Shown: piece by piece, positions 34,153-42,841 of the stretch
How positions within the stretch are numbered: the stretch's first letter is position 1
Layout: each line of letters opens with the position of its first letter
Source: Alicyclobacillus kakegawensis NBRC 103104
GTDB lineage: Bacteria; Bacillota; Bacilli; Alicyclobacillales; Alicyclobacillaceae
Assembly: GCF_001552655.1 (NCBI RefSeq)
Contig: NZ_BCRP01000002.1
Location: 186,001 to 250,000 of the forward strand
Direction of reading: 5' to 3'
Length of the DNA stretch: 64,000 nucleotides
The notes under the pieces: model-generated
What the model was told of the DNA's origin: nothing
Seen by the model: only the letters and a program-made list of their open reading frames with translations
The model's database searches: none
Made by a program: the position numbers and the translations under genes

Positions 34153-34986
34153 TTGAGTCCGATGCCGCTGCCAATCATCTACATAGTTTCGGATTCCGTG
34201 GGCGAAACCGCCGAATTTGTGGCCCGGGCGGCAGCCAGCCAGTTTGACGGCGGCAGCTTCGAGTTGCGCCGGGTCTCGCACGTTGACAGTGTGGATGTGA
34301 TTGACGAAACGGTAAAAAGCGCGCAGGAGGAACAGGCCATCATCGCGTTCACCTTGGTCCTCCCGGAGCTGCGCGAGCGCCTGCTGCATCGGGCCGCCGA
34401 GCTGGGCGTACACGCCGTGGATATTATGGGGCCGATGATAGAGGTATTTGAACAGGTGATGGGCACGCCGCCGCGGCGCAAGCCAGGGTTGGTCCATCAA
34501 CTTGATGAAGAGTACTTCCGCCGGGTGGAGGCCGTGGAGTTTGCGGTCAAGTACGATGATGGCCGGGACCCCCGCGGCTTGGAGAGGGCGGACATTGTCC
34601 TGATTGGCGTCTCGCGCACATCGAAGACGCCGCTCAGCATGTACCTGGCCCACCGCCGGATGCGGGTGGCCAACGTCCCCTTGGTTCCAGAGGTCGATCC
34701 GCCCGAAGAGCTGCTGCAAATCCGCGACAAGGGCAAAGTGGTCGGCTTGACCATTCGCGCCGATAAGTTGAATGTAATACGGCGTGAGCGGCTGCGATCC
34801 CTGGGCCTGACGCCGACGGCCAATTATGCGAGCCACGAACGGATTGCCATGGAGCTGGAATACGCGGAGGAGATCATGCGCCGCCTCGGCTGCTACGTTA
34901 TCGATGTAAGCGACAAGGCGGTGGAGGAGACGGCGAGCCTGATTCTTGAATACATCCACAGGCGGGAGCAATACTCGCGCACATAA
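34153..34986 (+). CDS. Pyruvate, phosphate dikinase regulatory protein (bifunctional kinase/phosphorylase, DUF299)
   Basis: This is the YqfL family. In its PDRP members the protein phosphorylates and dephosphorylates PPDK; in Bacillus YqfL modulates CcpN. The 277-residue product shows IIYIVSDSVGETAEFVARAA at the start, the P-loop-like GVSRTSKTPLSMYLAHRRMR (about 152-171) and SRTSKTPLS-type phosphate binding, plus DVSDKAVEETA near the end. The TTG at 34153 is chosen because GGAGGG lies 7 bases upstream; ATG 34162 is possible. It is downstream of and probably co-transcribed with ccpN. Confidence 0.9.
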   Translation: MSPMPLPIIYIVSDSVGETAEFVARAAASQFDGGSFELRRVSHVDSVDVIDETVKSAQEEQAIIAFTLVLPELRERLLHRAAELGVHAVDIMGPMIEVFEQVMGTPPRRKPGLVHQLDEEYFRRVEAVEFAVKYDDGRDPRGLERADIVLIGVSRTSKTPLSMYLAHRRMRVANVPLVPEVDPPEELLQIRDKGKVVGLTIRADKLNVIRRERLRSLGLTPTANYASHERIAMELEYAEEIMRRLGCYVIDVSDKAVEETASLILEYIHRREQYSRT

Positions 34987-35310
34987 GCCGAGGCCGCCGG
35001 CCATATGCTGAAATGGACGGGATGCGCCACCGCGCCTGCGGCAGAAGGATAAATTGTCCAGGGTCCGTCGATAATAGACAATGTTTGTGAAAAAACTCCG
35101 AAACGCCGCTTTTCGCCGTTCCATCGAGCGCCAAGCACGCCGAGGATAGGGACTCGACAAGATGCGCCCCGTTTCGTAAACGAATTTTTATTGCAGGGAG
35201 GAAAAAACGCGGTTCCTGTAGAATACTTGTTTTGTAAGCCTGACACGAAACGGATGACGCTTCATGGTTTCCGCGTGCCTGGGGATGTTGAGCGGCGGGA
35301 AGGTGATGTG
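34987..35310 (+). other. 324-bp spacer before dnaG
   Basis: No gene is supported here. The dnaG frame is open from 35191 but has no well-placed start before 35311. A small TTCG-TAAA-CGAA hairpin followed by TTTTTA lies near 35173-35190 and may be a weak terminator for the ccpN transcript. A promoter for dnaG-rpoD is expected in this stretch, but no hexamer pair of good spacing was found. Confidence 0.4.
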
Positions 35311-37128
35311 ATGTCGCGTATTCCAGACTCGTTCGTTGAGGAAGTCAGACGGCGAGTGGATATTGTGGATGTCATTTCCGAACACGTTCAACTGCGGCGC
35401 TCGGGTCGGTCCTTCGTCGGGCTGTGTCCTTTCCATAACGAGCGGACGCCGTCGTTTTCCGTATCCCCAGATCGACAGCTGTATCACTGCTTTGGCTGCG
35501 GCGCCGGCGGAACCGTCATCCGCTTTGTGATGGATTTGGAAGGGCTGGATTTTCAGGAAGCCGTCGTCGCATTGGCGCGCCGTGCGAATCTTCCGTTGCC
35601 CTTCGAACCCGATTCGTCCACAACGGTTTCATCCCAGCGGCGAAACCGACGGGAGGCGATGCTACAAGCCCACGAGTTGGCGGCGAAGCTTTACAACTAC
35701 ATTTTAATGAATACGCCGGCCGGTGTGCAAGCCCTCGCCTATCTGGAAGGCCGGAAAATTTCGCGCAAGGCGGCGATGGAATTCCGGCTCGGCTTTGCTC
35801 CAGCGGATGGCAGCACATTGCACGCTTTTTTACGCCGGCGAGGGTTCGCAGACGATGTGCTGATCGACGCGGGCCTGGTGGTTCCTCTGGGGGGGCGCGT
35901 CGTGGACCGGTTTCGCGGGCGCCTGATGATTCCGATTGAGGACACCCAGGGGCGCGTGGTTGCCTTCGGCGGGCGAATCCTGGCCCCGGACGGCAAGCCC
36001 AAGTATCTCAATTCGCCGGACACGGAGGTCTTTCACAAAGGGCGTCTGCTGTTCCACCTGTATGGCGCACGCAAGGCCATCCGCGAGGCCAATCAGGCAG
36101 TGTTGATGGAGGGCAATCTGGACGTGGTGTCGGCCTGGCAGGCGGGGGTCGAAAATGCAGTAGCCAGCTTGGGCACCTCGTTCACCCCGGAACAGGCGGC
36201 GCGCCTGAAACGCATGACCAACCGCCTTGTCATCGCCTATGACGGCGACGCTGCCGGGCAGGCGGCGGCGGCGCGGGCGCTGGACATCGCGCAGGAGGCC
36301 GGGTTGGACGTGCGGATCGCCGTGTTTCCAAACGGGGCCGATCCGGACGAGTACATCCGCGAGGAGGGAGCGTCGGCGTTCCGGCAGTTGCTGGAGCACG
36401 ATGCCCTGTCGGCGACTGAGTTCCTCATTTCTCGTCTGCGCTCGGAAGCGGATTTGAGCCAGTTGGCAGGACGCACCGAATTCCTGAAAAAGGTTCTGCG
36501 GGTGCTGTGGGAGCGGGCGTCGCCGATTGAACGGGACAGTCAGTTGCACATCCTGGCTCAGGAGTTCCGCGTGTCGCGCGAAGCGCTCGCGGAGGAATTG
36601 GCGGCCATTGGCAGGCAGGTTCGCCGGACTCAGCGCTCTGCGCGGCGAGAGCTAAGACACGTGGAGACGCCGCCCAAGCCCTTGCAGCCCGGATACGTGC
36701 TGGCGGGCCGCCGGCTTTTGCAGGCGGCGTTGACGGACGAGCGGGCGCGCCAACAGTTGGCGGAGGAAGGGATTGACGAATTGGCCACACCCGAGCAAAC
36801 GGCCTTATTGGCATTCATTTATGCTTTTTTTGCCACACACAGCTCGGCCGATGTGCGTTCATTCCTGGATAACTTACCGGACTCGGAGCTGGTTCGGTTC
36901 GCCAGTTCGCTGTTGGTGGAAGAGATTCCCGAATACGATCCGTCCGAAATTGCCGGTTATGTGCATACGGTGCGGCTCAAATCGCTGGAGACTGCTTGGC
37001 GGCAGGCCCTGACGGACAGTGGTCGCGCTCAGGCGCGCGGGGATGTGGATGCGGCTCAGACGTTGCGACATCGGGCGGAGACGCTGCAAAAGGAGATTCA
37101 ACGATTGAAACGGCCCCTTCTCGGTTGA
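35311..37128 (+). CDS. dnaG: DNA primase
   Basis: DnaG synthesises RNA primers at the replication fork. The 605-residue product has the N-terminal zinc-binding domain ([29 protein letters not shown]: Cys, His, Cys, Cys), the RNA polymerase core with Toprim motifs [16 protein letters not shown] and [20 protein letters not shown], and a C-terminal helicase-binding domain (from about 450). The start ATG 35311 follows GGGAAGGTGA. rpoD follows after 31 bp, forming the standard dnaG-rpoD unit. Confidence 0.96.
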   Translation: MSRIPDSFVEEVRRRVDIVDVISEHVQLRRSGRSFVGLCPFHNERTPSFSVSPDRQLYHCFGCGAGGTVIRFVMDLEGLDFQEAVVALARRANLPLPFEPDSSTTVSSQRRNRREAMLQAHELAAKLYNYILMNTPAGVQALAYLEGRKISRKAAMEFRLGFAPADGSTLHAFLRRRGFADDVLIDAGLVVPLGGRVVDRFRGRLMIPIEDTQGRVVAFGGRILAPDGKPKYLNSPDTEVFHKGRLLFHLYGARKAIREANQAVLMEGNLDVVSAWQAGVENAVASLGTSFTPEQAARLKRMTNRLVIAYDGDAAGQAAAARALDIAQEAGLDVRIAVFPNGADPDEYIREEGASAFRQLLEHDALSATEFLISRLRSEADLSQLAGRTEFLKKVLRVLWERASPIERDSQLHILAQEFRVSREALAEELAAIGRQVRRTQRSARRELRHVETPPKPLQPGYVLAGRRLLQAALTDERARQQLAEEGIDELATPEQTALLAFIYAFFATHSSADVRSFLDNLPDSELVRFASSLLVEEIPEYDPSEIAGYVHTVRLKSLETAWRQALTDSGRAQARGDVDAAQTLRHRAETLQKEIQRLKRPLLG

Positions 37129-37159
37129 TGCGAGTGAGGGGGAAGGAGGCGGGGAGTCG

Positions 37160-38335
37160 ATGAAGAAAGAGACACAGAGAGAAGCTGGCGACGACAGCCG
37201 CGAAGACACCCTTCAGGATGCCAAGAATCAGTTGATGGAGCTGGGAAAGGCCAAAGGATTCCTGACCTATGGCGAAATCACCAAGCGCCTGGCTGGACTT
37301 GAGCAGCAAGACCCGGATCAACTGGACGATTTGTTTGACCAGCTGTCCGAACTCGGAATTGAAGTCCGGGGCGACCACGACGAAGACGAAGAGGAAGAAG
37401 AGAGCGACGGCTTCGATTTGGGCGCCCACGAAGGCTCCGATGCCGACGCGGACGCGGAGGACGGAGAGCACATCGACCTGGGCGACTTGACCATGCCGCC
37501 CGGCGTCAAAATCAGCGATCCGGTGCGCATGTACCTGAAAGAGATTGGCCGTGTCCCCCTCCTGTCGGCGCAAGAGGAAATCGAATTGGCGAAACGCATT
37601 GAGGAGGGCGACGAAGAGGCGAAGCAGCGCCTGACCGAAGCCAACCTGCGGTTGGTGGTCAGCATCGCCAAACGCTATGTGGGTCGCGGCATGCTGTTCC
37701 TCGACCTAATCCAGGAGGGAAATCTGGGTCTCATCAAGGCGGTCGAGAAGTTCGATTACCGCAAGGGATACAAGTTCAGCACGTACGCCACCTGGTGGAT
37801 TCGACAGGCCATCACGCGGGCGATTGCTGATCAGGCGCGTACCATTCGCATTCCGGTGCACATGGTGGAAACCATCAACAAGCTGATCCGCGTGTCGCGC
37901 CAACTGCTCCAAGAACTCGGGCGGGAGCCGACGGCTGAGGAAATCGCCGCGGAAATGGACATGAGCCCGGAGAAGGTGCGGGAAATCCAAAAGATTGCCC
38001 AGGAGCCGGTCTCCTTGGAAACGCCTATCGGCGAAGAGGACGACTCCCATCTGGGCGACTTCATTCCCGACGACGAAGCGTTGGCTCCAGCGGACGCTGC
38101 GGCCTATGAACTGCTGAAGGAACAGTTGGAGGACGTCCTGGATACCCTGACGGAACGGGAAGAAAACGTATTGCGCCTGCGGTTTGGACTGGACGATGGG
38201 CGGACGCGCACCCTCGAAGAGGTGGGAAAGGTGTTCGGCGTCACGCGCGAGCGGATTCGCCAGATTGAGGCGAAGGCCCTGCGCAAGCTGCGGCACCCAA
38301 GCCGCAGCAAACGTTTGAAGGATTTTTTGGAGTAA
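37160..38335 (+). CDS. rpoD: Primary RNA polymerase sigma factor SigA (RpoD)
   Basis: This is the housekeeping sigma-70 factor. The 391-residue product has a region 1.1 and acidic linker ([20 protein letters not shown]), region 1.2 ([20 protein letters not shown]), region 2 with [39 protein letters not shown] and the -10-binding [20 protein letters not shown], then region 3 and region 4 with TREEN-like [16 protein letters not shown] and the -35-binding [19 protein letters not shown]. The length is slightly above Bacillus SigA (371). The ATG follows GGAAGGAGGCGG. Confidence 0.97.
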   Translation: MKKETQREAGDDSREDTLQDAKNQLMELGKAKGFLTYGEITKRLAGLEQQDPDQLDDLFDQLSELGIEVRGDHDEDEEEEESDGFDLGAHEGSDADADAEDGEHIDLGDLTMPPGVKISDPVRMYLKEIGRVPLLSAQEEIELAKRIEEGDEEAKQRLTEANLRLVVSIAKRYVGRGMLFLDLIQEGNLGLIKAVEKFDYRKGYKFSTYATWWIRQAITRAIADQARTIRIPVHMVETINKLIRVSRQLLQELGREPTAEEIAAEMDMSPEKVREIQKIAQEPVSLETPIGEEDDSHLGDFIPDDEALAPADAAAYELLKEQLEDVLDTLTEREENVLRLRFGLDDGRTRTLEEVGKVFGVTRERIRQIEAKALRKLRHPSRSKRLKDFLE

Positions 38336-38374
38336 CAGAGACATAAAGAAAGGCTCTTACGAGGTTGCGCTCCG

Positions 38375-38400
38375 AAGGCTTGGGGCGCCCTTTATTTTTT
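38375..38400 (+). terminator. Weak terminator after rpoD
   Basis: AAGGC (38375-38379) pairs with GCCCTT (38387-38392) with one bulged C, followed by TTATTTTTT. Stem strength is modest, but the T-rich tail and its position support termination. Confidence 0.4.
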
Positions 38401-38501
38401 CGTACAGGTTGTAGTCTAATCGCAAGCACGGCGCCGTACATTGTCTTGACTGGCTGTCCGGGAGCAGAGACGGCCGAACGGGTATGGGGGGAGCAGTTGC
38501 C

Positions 38502-39104
38502 GTGCGCTGGGCTCTCGTCATTGGAGCGCTTTGCCTCGTGGCGGCCGGTGCGTTGGTGGCCGCAGGCCTCGTGGCCGCGGGAGACATCATTCGCCAGCGG
38601 GGGCGCGGGTTTCGTCCTCAGCCCGCCGCTGTCGCCATCGTGTTGGGCGCCTACACGCACGGCTATCGCCCGAGTCCCACTCTTCGGGCCCGCCTGCGGG
38701 CGGGATTGCACCTGTACAGGTCTGGTTATGTGCGGCGAATCATAGTCAGCGGCGGGCGTGGAGAGGATGAATCGGTGTCCGAGGCCAGTTCCATGAAATG
38801 GTTCTTAGTGTTGAACGGTGTGCCGCCCGAGGTGATCATTGAAGAGCGACTGTCCACCGATACGTGGGAAAATCTGCGCAACAGCCGCCGGGTCATGGAG
38901 CGGCTCGGACTGCCGACAGCCGTGATTGTGACCAGCGATTATCACCTGCCGCGTGCGCTCGCCGTGGCCCGCCGTTTGGATATGGACGTATCCGGCTATG
39001 CCGCCTGGTCGCCGCGGCGCGAACTGCGCTATGCGGTGCGGGAGGTGTTTGCCTGGATTAAGTATTGGCGGGATGGCCAAGTGTCCCTGCTGCGGGTATT
39101 CTAG
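38502..39104 (+). CDS. YdcF/ElyC/SanA-type DUF218 membrane-anchored protein
   Basis: The 200-residue product has an N-terminal membrane anchor (about 2-24, ALVIGALCLVAAGALVAAG) and a DUF218 domain: AAVAIVLGAYTHGYRPSPTL, GLHLYRSGYVRRIIVSGGRG, the acidic EERLSTDTWENLRNSR and VTSDYHLPRALAVARRL. Family members affect envelope or lipid-carrier metabolism, but the reaction is unknown. The GTG at 38502 is chosen since GGGGGAG lies upstream. It is 31 bp before trmK. Confidence 0.85.
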   Translation: MRWALVIGALCLVAAGALVAAGLVAAGDIIRQRGRGFRPQPAAVAIVLGAYTHGYRPSPTLRARLRAGLHLYRSGYVRRIIVSGGRGEDESVSEASSMKWFLVLNGVPPEVIIEERLSTDTWENLRNSRRVMERLGLPTAVIVTSDYHLPRALAVARRLDMDVSGYAAWSPRRELRYAVREVFAWIKYWRDGQVSLLRVF

Positions 39105-39135
39105 AGATAGTGGTGACAAGAGGGGAGGCCAGCGA

Positions 39136-39885
39136 GTGCCGATTCGGTTGTCCACACGCTTGCAGCAGGTGGCGGATTGGGTCCCCACCCAGGCACGCCT
39201 GGCGGACGTCGGGACCGATCACGCCCTGCTGCCCATCTACCTGGCACAGACAGAGCGCATATCGATGGCGGTAGCCACGGATGTGCGACCGGGACCCGTC
39301 GCACGCGCCCGCCGCAACGTCGCGCTGCACGGGCTGTCCGGGCGCATCCAGGTGCGCCTGGGCTACGGCCTTGCGACCGTGGCCGCGGGCGAGATCGACA
39401 CCGTCACATTGACCGGGCTTGGCGGCATCTTGGCCGCAGAGATCCTGGAAAACGCGGCTGAGGTTGTCGCCAAGGTCCATACCCTCATCGTTCAGCCGAT
39501 GGGTGGGGCGGCCGCTGTGCGTCGGTACGCTTACCGGAATCAGTGGCGGATTGGGCGGGAAACGGTGGTCCGCGACGGCGCGTATACATACATGGTGATA
39601 CAGTTTCAGCCGGGCAACGGGATGGACGCCGCCTACGCACCCTTTGCCAAGACCGAGGTGGCGCTCTCAACCGCTTTCGAGTTTGGACCGTACTTATTGC
39701 GCCGGCCAACCCCAGCCTGGGAGGACTACGTGCAGGACAAGGTGAACCGCTGGCGGCGCGCCGCGTCGGGCATGGAGACGAGCGCGCGCACGGAGGTGGG
39801 CCTGCGCCGCATGCGTCTCTTGGAACAGTGGCGATGGCTGGAGGATTGGCTGCAGGAGATAGAGAAAGGAGCGGGTGTGGAATGA
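39136..39885 (+). CDS. trmK: tRNA (adenine(22)-N(1))-methyltransferase TrmK
   Basis: TrmK methylates A22 in the D-loop of tRNAs. The 249-residue product has the SAM-binding block LADVGTDHALLPIYLAQ at about 22-38, VATDVRPGPVARARRNVALH, and TVTLTGLGGILAAEIL and LIVQPMGGAAAVRRYAY (the QP motif at the NPPY position of the family). A C-terminal coiled-coil region follows. The GTG at 39136 follows GGGGAGG by 7 bases. It overlaps the Nif3 gene (ATGA), as in the Bacillus trmK-yqfO pair. Confidence 0.92.
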   Translation: MPIRLSTRLQQVADWVPTQARLADVGTDHALLPIYLAQTERISMAVATDVRPGPVARARRNVALHGLSGRIQVRLGYGLATVAAGEIDTVTLTGLGGILAAEILENAAEVVAKVHTLIVQPMGGAAAVRRYAYRNQWRIGRETVVRDGAYTYMVIQFQPGNGMDAAYAPFAKTEVALSTAFEFGPYLLRRPTPAWEDYVQDKVNRWRRAASGMETSARTEVGLRRMRLLEQWRWLEDWLQEIEKGAGVE

Positions 39886-40994
39886 GTGTCGGTTGCACAG
39901 CTGCCGACGTGGTGCGCGTGATGGAGTCTTGGGCCCCGCCCCGCCTCGCCATGCAGGGCGATCCGGTCGGGCTCCAGTTGGGTCGTCTGGACAAGCCGGT
40001 TCGTACAGTCTGGTTGGCCCTGGACGCATCGCTGCCCGTGATTCGGGAAGCGGCTGCCCAGGGGGCGGATATGCTCATCACCCATCATGAACTGTTTTAC
40101 CGGCCCTTGCCCAAGTTAGACACCGCCACCGTCAAAGGGAGGGCGATAGCCGAGGCGCTCGCGCATGATATGACCATCTATGCGGCGCACACCAATTTGG
40201 ACATCGCTGAGGGCGGTGTCAACGACGTGTTGGCAGACAAGCTCGGACTGACCGAGGTGGAAGTGCTGGACCGGCTGCAGGACGATAAACTGAGGAAGCT
40301 GGTGGTCTTCGTTCCCGCCAGCCACCATGAACAGGTCCTGCAAGCCGTGTGCGCGGCGGGGGCCGGGCACATCGGCAAGTACAGCCACTGCACCTTCAAC
40401 ACCCCGGGAGAAGGGACGTTCTTACCCTTGCCAGGCACCCATCCTTATCTCGGCCAGGTGGGGAAACTGGAGCGCGCGGCCGAGGTGAGGTTGGAAACGG
40501 TGGTCCCCGAGTCGCGGGTGGAATCGGTGGTGCGGGCGATGCTGGAAGCCCACCCCTACGAAGAGGTGGCGTACGATTTGTACCCGCTCGAGATCATGAA
40601 CAAGGCCTACGGTATCGGCCGCGTCGGCAACCTGGAGCAACCCGTGCCCCTGCGCACCTTCGCTGATCACGTCCGGGAGGAGCTGGGCCTTGACCACATC
40701 CGGTTCGGAGGGGATGGGGACAAGCTGGTGCAGCGGATCGCGGTGTTGGGCGGATCTGGCGGAAAATGGGCCGCTGCGGCTTTGGCCAAAGGGGCGGACG
40801 TCCTGGTCACCTCCGACTGTGATCACCACACGGTGGCCGACGCTTGGTTGGACGGCTTGGCCATCATCGACGCCACGCACGTAGCCTTGGAACGCCCGGT
40901 TCTGGAGGCGGTGAAGAGCCAACTCCTGACTCACCTGCCCGAGCTGTCGGTCACGATTTCAGCGGTGCGAGAAGACCCGTTCACCTGGATTTAG
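39882..40994 (+). CDS. Nif3-like dinuclear metal centre protein (YqfO)
   Basis: This hexameric Nif3 protein has an inserted PII-like domain, typical of Bacillales. The 370-residue product shows the metal ligands in DMLITHHELFYRPLPKL and YAAHTNLDIAEGGVNDVLAD, the PII-like insert (about 130-225) and the C-terminal ligands in KGADVLVTSDCDHHTVAD and IIDATHVALERP. The family was linked to GTP cyclohydrolase I-like activity, but its role is unsettled. It is translationally coupled to trmK. Confidence 0.92.
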   Translation: MSVGCTAADVVRVMESWAPPRLAMQGDPVGLQLGRLDKPVRTVWLALDASLPVIREAAAQGADMLITHHELFYRPLPKLDTATVKGRAIAEALAHDMTIYAAHTNLDIAEGGVNDVLADKLGLTEVEVLDRLQDDKLRKLVVFVPASHHEQVLQAVCAAGAGHIGKYSHCTFNTPGEGTFLPLPGTHPYLGQVGKLERAAEVRLETVVPESRVESVVRAMLEAHPYEEVAYDLYPLEIMNKAYGIGRVGNLEQPVPLRTFADHVREELGLDHIRFGGDGDKLVQRIAVLGGSGGKWAAAALAKGADVLVTSDCDHHTVADAWLDGLAIIDATHVALERPVLEAVKSQLLTHLPELSVTISAVREDPFTWI

Positions 40995-41113
40995 ATTTGG
41001 GATTTCCGGGCTGGTCCGCGTCCTGGTTTTTTCACGGCTCGATGGAATCCTGCGGGCCGGGGCATGCTACAAACACGAGTCGCTCGTACAACCTATCGGG
41101 ACCAGGTGATGAT

Positions 41114-41299
41114 ATGGATACGGTGACGATTCCCGTACGCGGCATGCGCATGCAGGCAGTCACCCGTGCGTTGAGGCAAATCCGCGGCGTGCACGGCGTC
41201 GACATCGATTTGTCGGAAAACCTCGCCGTGGTCACTTACGACGAGGGATTGACCGATGCCGCCACGCTGCGGCAGGCTGTCCGGGAAACTATCGGGTGA
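41114..41299 (+). CDS. Small HMA-like protein lacking the metal-binding cysteines
   Basis: The 61-residue product (MDTVTIPVRGMRMQAVTRAL, RQIRGVHGVDIDLSENLAVV, TYDEGLTDAATLRQAVRETI) has the pattern of a heavy-metal-associated ferredoxin-like domain: GM-xx-xx-V at the first loop, GVxxVxxDLxxxxAxVxYD and a final helix. However, the CxxC that binds copper in CopZ-like chaperones is replaced by MRMQ. ATG 41114 follows AGGTGAT. It may be a divergent chaperone or a protein-interaction domain; metal binding by Met is possible but untested. It lies 120 bp after Nif3 and just before rnpB. Confidence 0.65.
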   Translation: MDTVTIPVRGMRMQAVTRALRQIRGVHGVDIDLSENLAVVTYDEGLTDAATLRQAVRETIG

Positions 41300-41331
41300 G
41301 GCATAGAGGCGGATCAGGAAAAAATGACCGC

Positions 41332-41360
41332 TTGAGGCCGCGGGATGGCTGAGTTATACT
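41332..41360 (+). promoter_or_regulatory. Promoter of the RNase P RNA gene
   Basis: TTGAGG (41332-41337) and TATACT (41355-41360) with a 17-base spacer, placing the transcription start near 41367. Confidence 0.75.
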
Positions 41361-41386
41361 AAAACATGCTGTGTTAAGACCGGAGG

Positions 41387-41820
41387 GAGTAAGCTGGGCA
41401 ACCGCCGGTGCAGTGTCGAAAGACCGCACGGGAGGAAAGTCCGAGCTCCACAGGGCAGGGTGCCGGATAACGTCCGGCGGGAGCAATCCTAGGGATAGTG
41501 CCACAGAAATGGAGACCGCCGATGGCCGTGCCGCGTGCGCGTGCACAGGCAAGGATGCAACGGTGCGGTAAGAGCGCACCAGCAGCCTGGAGACAGGCTG
41601 GCTAGGTAAACCCCACCCGGAGCAAGACCGGATAGGAGCGCATATGCGGTGGCCCGCCGCGCGCTCGGGTAGGTCGCTGGAGCCATCTGGCAACAGATGG
41701 CCTAGATAGATGGTTGCCGCTCCAGTGCGAGGCGCGTGGCTCGCGTGGATGGGTTCATTGAACCTCCGCGCGAGCGTGGCGCCGCTTGCAGCACCGGAGA
41801 ACAGAACTCGGCTTACAGGC
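41387..41820 (+). ncRNA. rnpB: RNase P RNA, type-A architecture
   Basis: This is the catalytic RNA of RNase P, which trims tRNA 5' leaders. Conserved elements can be read in order: P1 5' strand (GTAAGC 41389-41394), GAGGAAAGTCCGAGCTCCAC, CAGGGTGCC, GCCACAGAAA, ACCGCCGATGGCC, GGTGCGGTAAGAGCGCACC, AGGTAAACCCCACCCGGAGC, the P18 hairpin (41673-41702) and finally GAACTCGGCTTAC closing P1 (41811-41816). The elements match the ancestral type-A RNA and not Bacillus type B. An 80-base helix (about 41718-41800) lies where P19 occurs. The ends are set by P1 pairing and are approximate. Confidence 0.92.
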
Positions 41821-41838
41821 TTGCTTTCTCTGGCCCAT

Positions 41839-41870
41839 AACCCACAAGGGAGATCCCCTTGTGGGTTTTA
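41839..41870 (+). terminator. Terminator of rnpB
   Basis: AACCCACAAGGG (41839-41850), loop AGATC, CCCTTGTGGGTT (41856-41867): a perfect 12-bp stem followed by TT and an A/T-rich tail. Confidence 0.92.
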
Positions 41871-41956
41871 ACTTATGGGCGACTTTTTGCCGAAAGTCTT
41901 ATCCGACCAGGCATTGTCGGCGCTCTTTCGAGTCCATCTTCCTCGGGGTTATTGTG

Positions 41957-41978
41957 CTGGAAAGCGCCTGGAAAGCGC
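41957..41978. repeat. Tandem duplication of 11 bp
   Basis: CTGGAAAGCGC occurs twice back to back in the 272-bp spacer between the rnpB terminator and the cupin gene. No gene is supported in this spacer (41871-42142). Confidence 0.6.
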
Positions 41979-42142
41979 AAGGTCCTCTTCGGTATGGTCA
42001 TGTAAGCCTTCATCTCAGATTACAAGAACCCCTGATACCTGTGCCGTACGTTTTTCTTCATGGCACCATGGATTTCGGTGCAGCTTTGGACAGTAGCAAC
42101 CGTTTGCCTTTGGGCATAGTGTGCCAAGAAAGGGAGGGAGTC

Positions 42143-42682
42143 GTGTTGCGTGATTTCATTTTGCAGTCTCCAGATTTAGTACTAAAAGCCGATTCCAACG
42201 TGGTGCTCAGCTATAAACGGGATTCACGTAATTACATCACTCAATTGTTTGCAGCGCAATTACCGGCTATAAAAACAGGTCTCTTCAATGTCCATATGAG
42301 CAAGGGCATCATCATCCAACCCCACTGGCACACGAACGTGACGGAAACGCTGATTGTAATCAATGGTAAGGTAAAAACGTCTGTTTTTAACCCTTTTACT
42401 CAAGAACTTATGACTTATAGACTCGGTCCTGGTCAGGTATCCGTCTTTCCAAGAGGTTGGTTCCACTGGATTGTAGCGAGGAGCGATGACGTTCATTTGC
42501 TAGCCATTTTCGACCGTCCGACACCAGATATTGTGTACGGTTCCGACTTCTTACGCGCGATACCTGGCAAAATCATAAATCGAGCTTACGGCGTAGATGC
42601 ACAGGCGTATTCCACAACAGTGGCACCCATTCAGGAATCCGTCGTCCTGGGGCCTCCGGTGACTGACCCATATTTCGACTAG
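42143..42682 (+). CDS. Germin/oxalate decarboxylase-like single cupin protein
   Basis: The 179-residue product has one cupin barrel with the metal-binding set of germin-type proteins. These are the two His in IIIQPHWHTNVTETLIVING (H-x-H, and E in TETL) and a third His in PRGWFHWIVA about 45 residues later. The flanking GLFNVHMSKG and TYRLGPGQVSVFPRG segments fit the oxalate decarboxylase/germin group, usually Mn-binding. The GTG at 42143 follows AAAGGGAGGGAG. The open frame upstream runs through rnpB and is not coding. The gene stands alone and is more AT-rich than the left region. The reaction is unknown. Confidence 0.7.
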   Translation: MLRDFILQSPDLVLKADSNVVLSYKRDSRNYITQLFAAQLPAIKTGLFNVHMSKGIIIQPHWHTNVTETLIVINGKVKTSVFNPFTQELMTYRLGPGQVSVFPRGWFHWIVARSDDVHLLAIFDRPTPDIVYGSDFLRAIPGKIINRAYGVDAQAYSTTVAPIQESVVLGPPVTDPYFD

Positions 42683-42716
42683 CGAACGTATGTGCGACAA
42701 GTTCTTCATCACAAGA

Positions 42717-42745
42717 GAAAAGCCGGCTGCACACAGCAACCGGCT
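42717..42745 (-). terminator. Terminator of the 42,842 gene
   Basis: On the - strand AGCCGG (42745-42740) and CCGGCT (42726-42721) enclose an inner GCTG/CAGC pair and are followed by TTTTC. It lies about 100 bases after the stop of the - strand gene. Confidence 0.7.
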
Positions 42746-42841
42746 CCAACAACCACGTTTCGGAGCGTCTCCGAATAAGGACAGGTATATGCTCCTAGTG
42801 CAGCACAGACCTACATAAGGGACGTTCTATAGGTGTGCATG

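Noticed and set aside
41653-41800. A protein-coding start for the cupin gene inside rnpB
   Set aside because: The open frame runs through the RNase P RNA and its terminator; the real start has a ribosome site at 42132.
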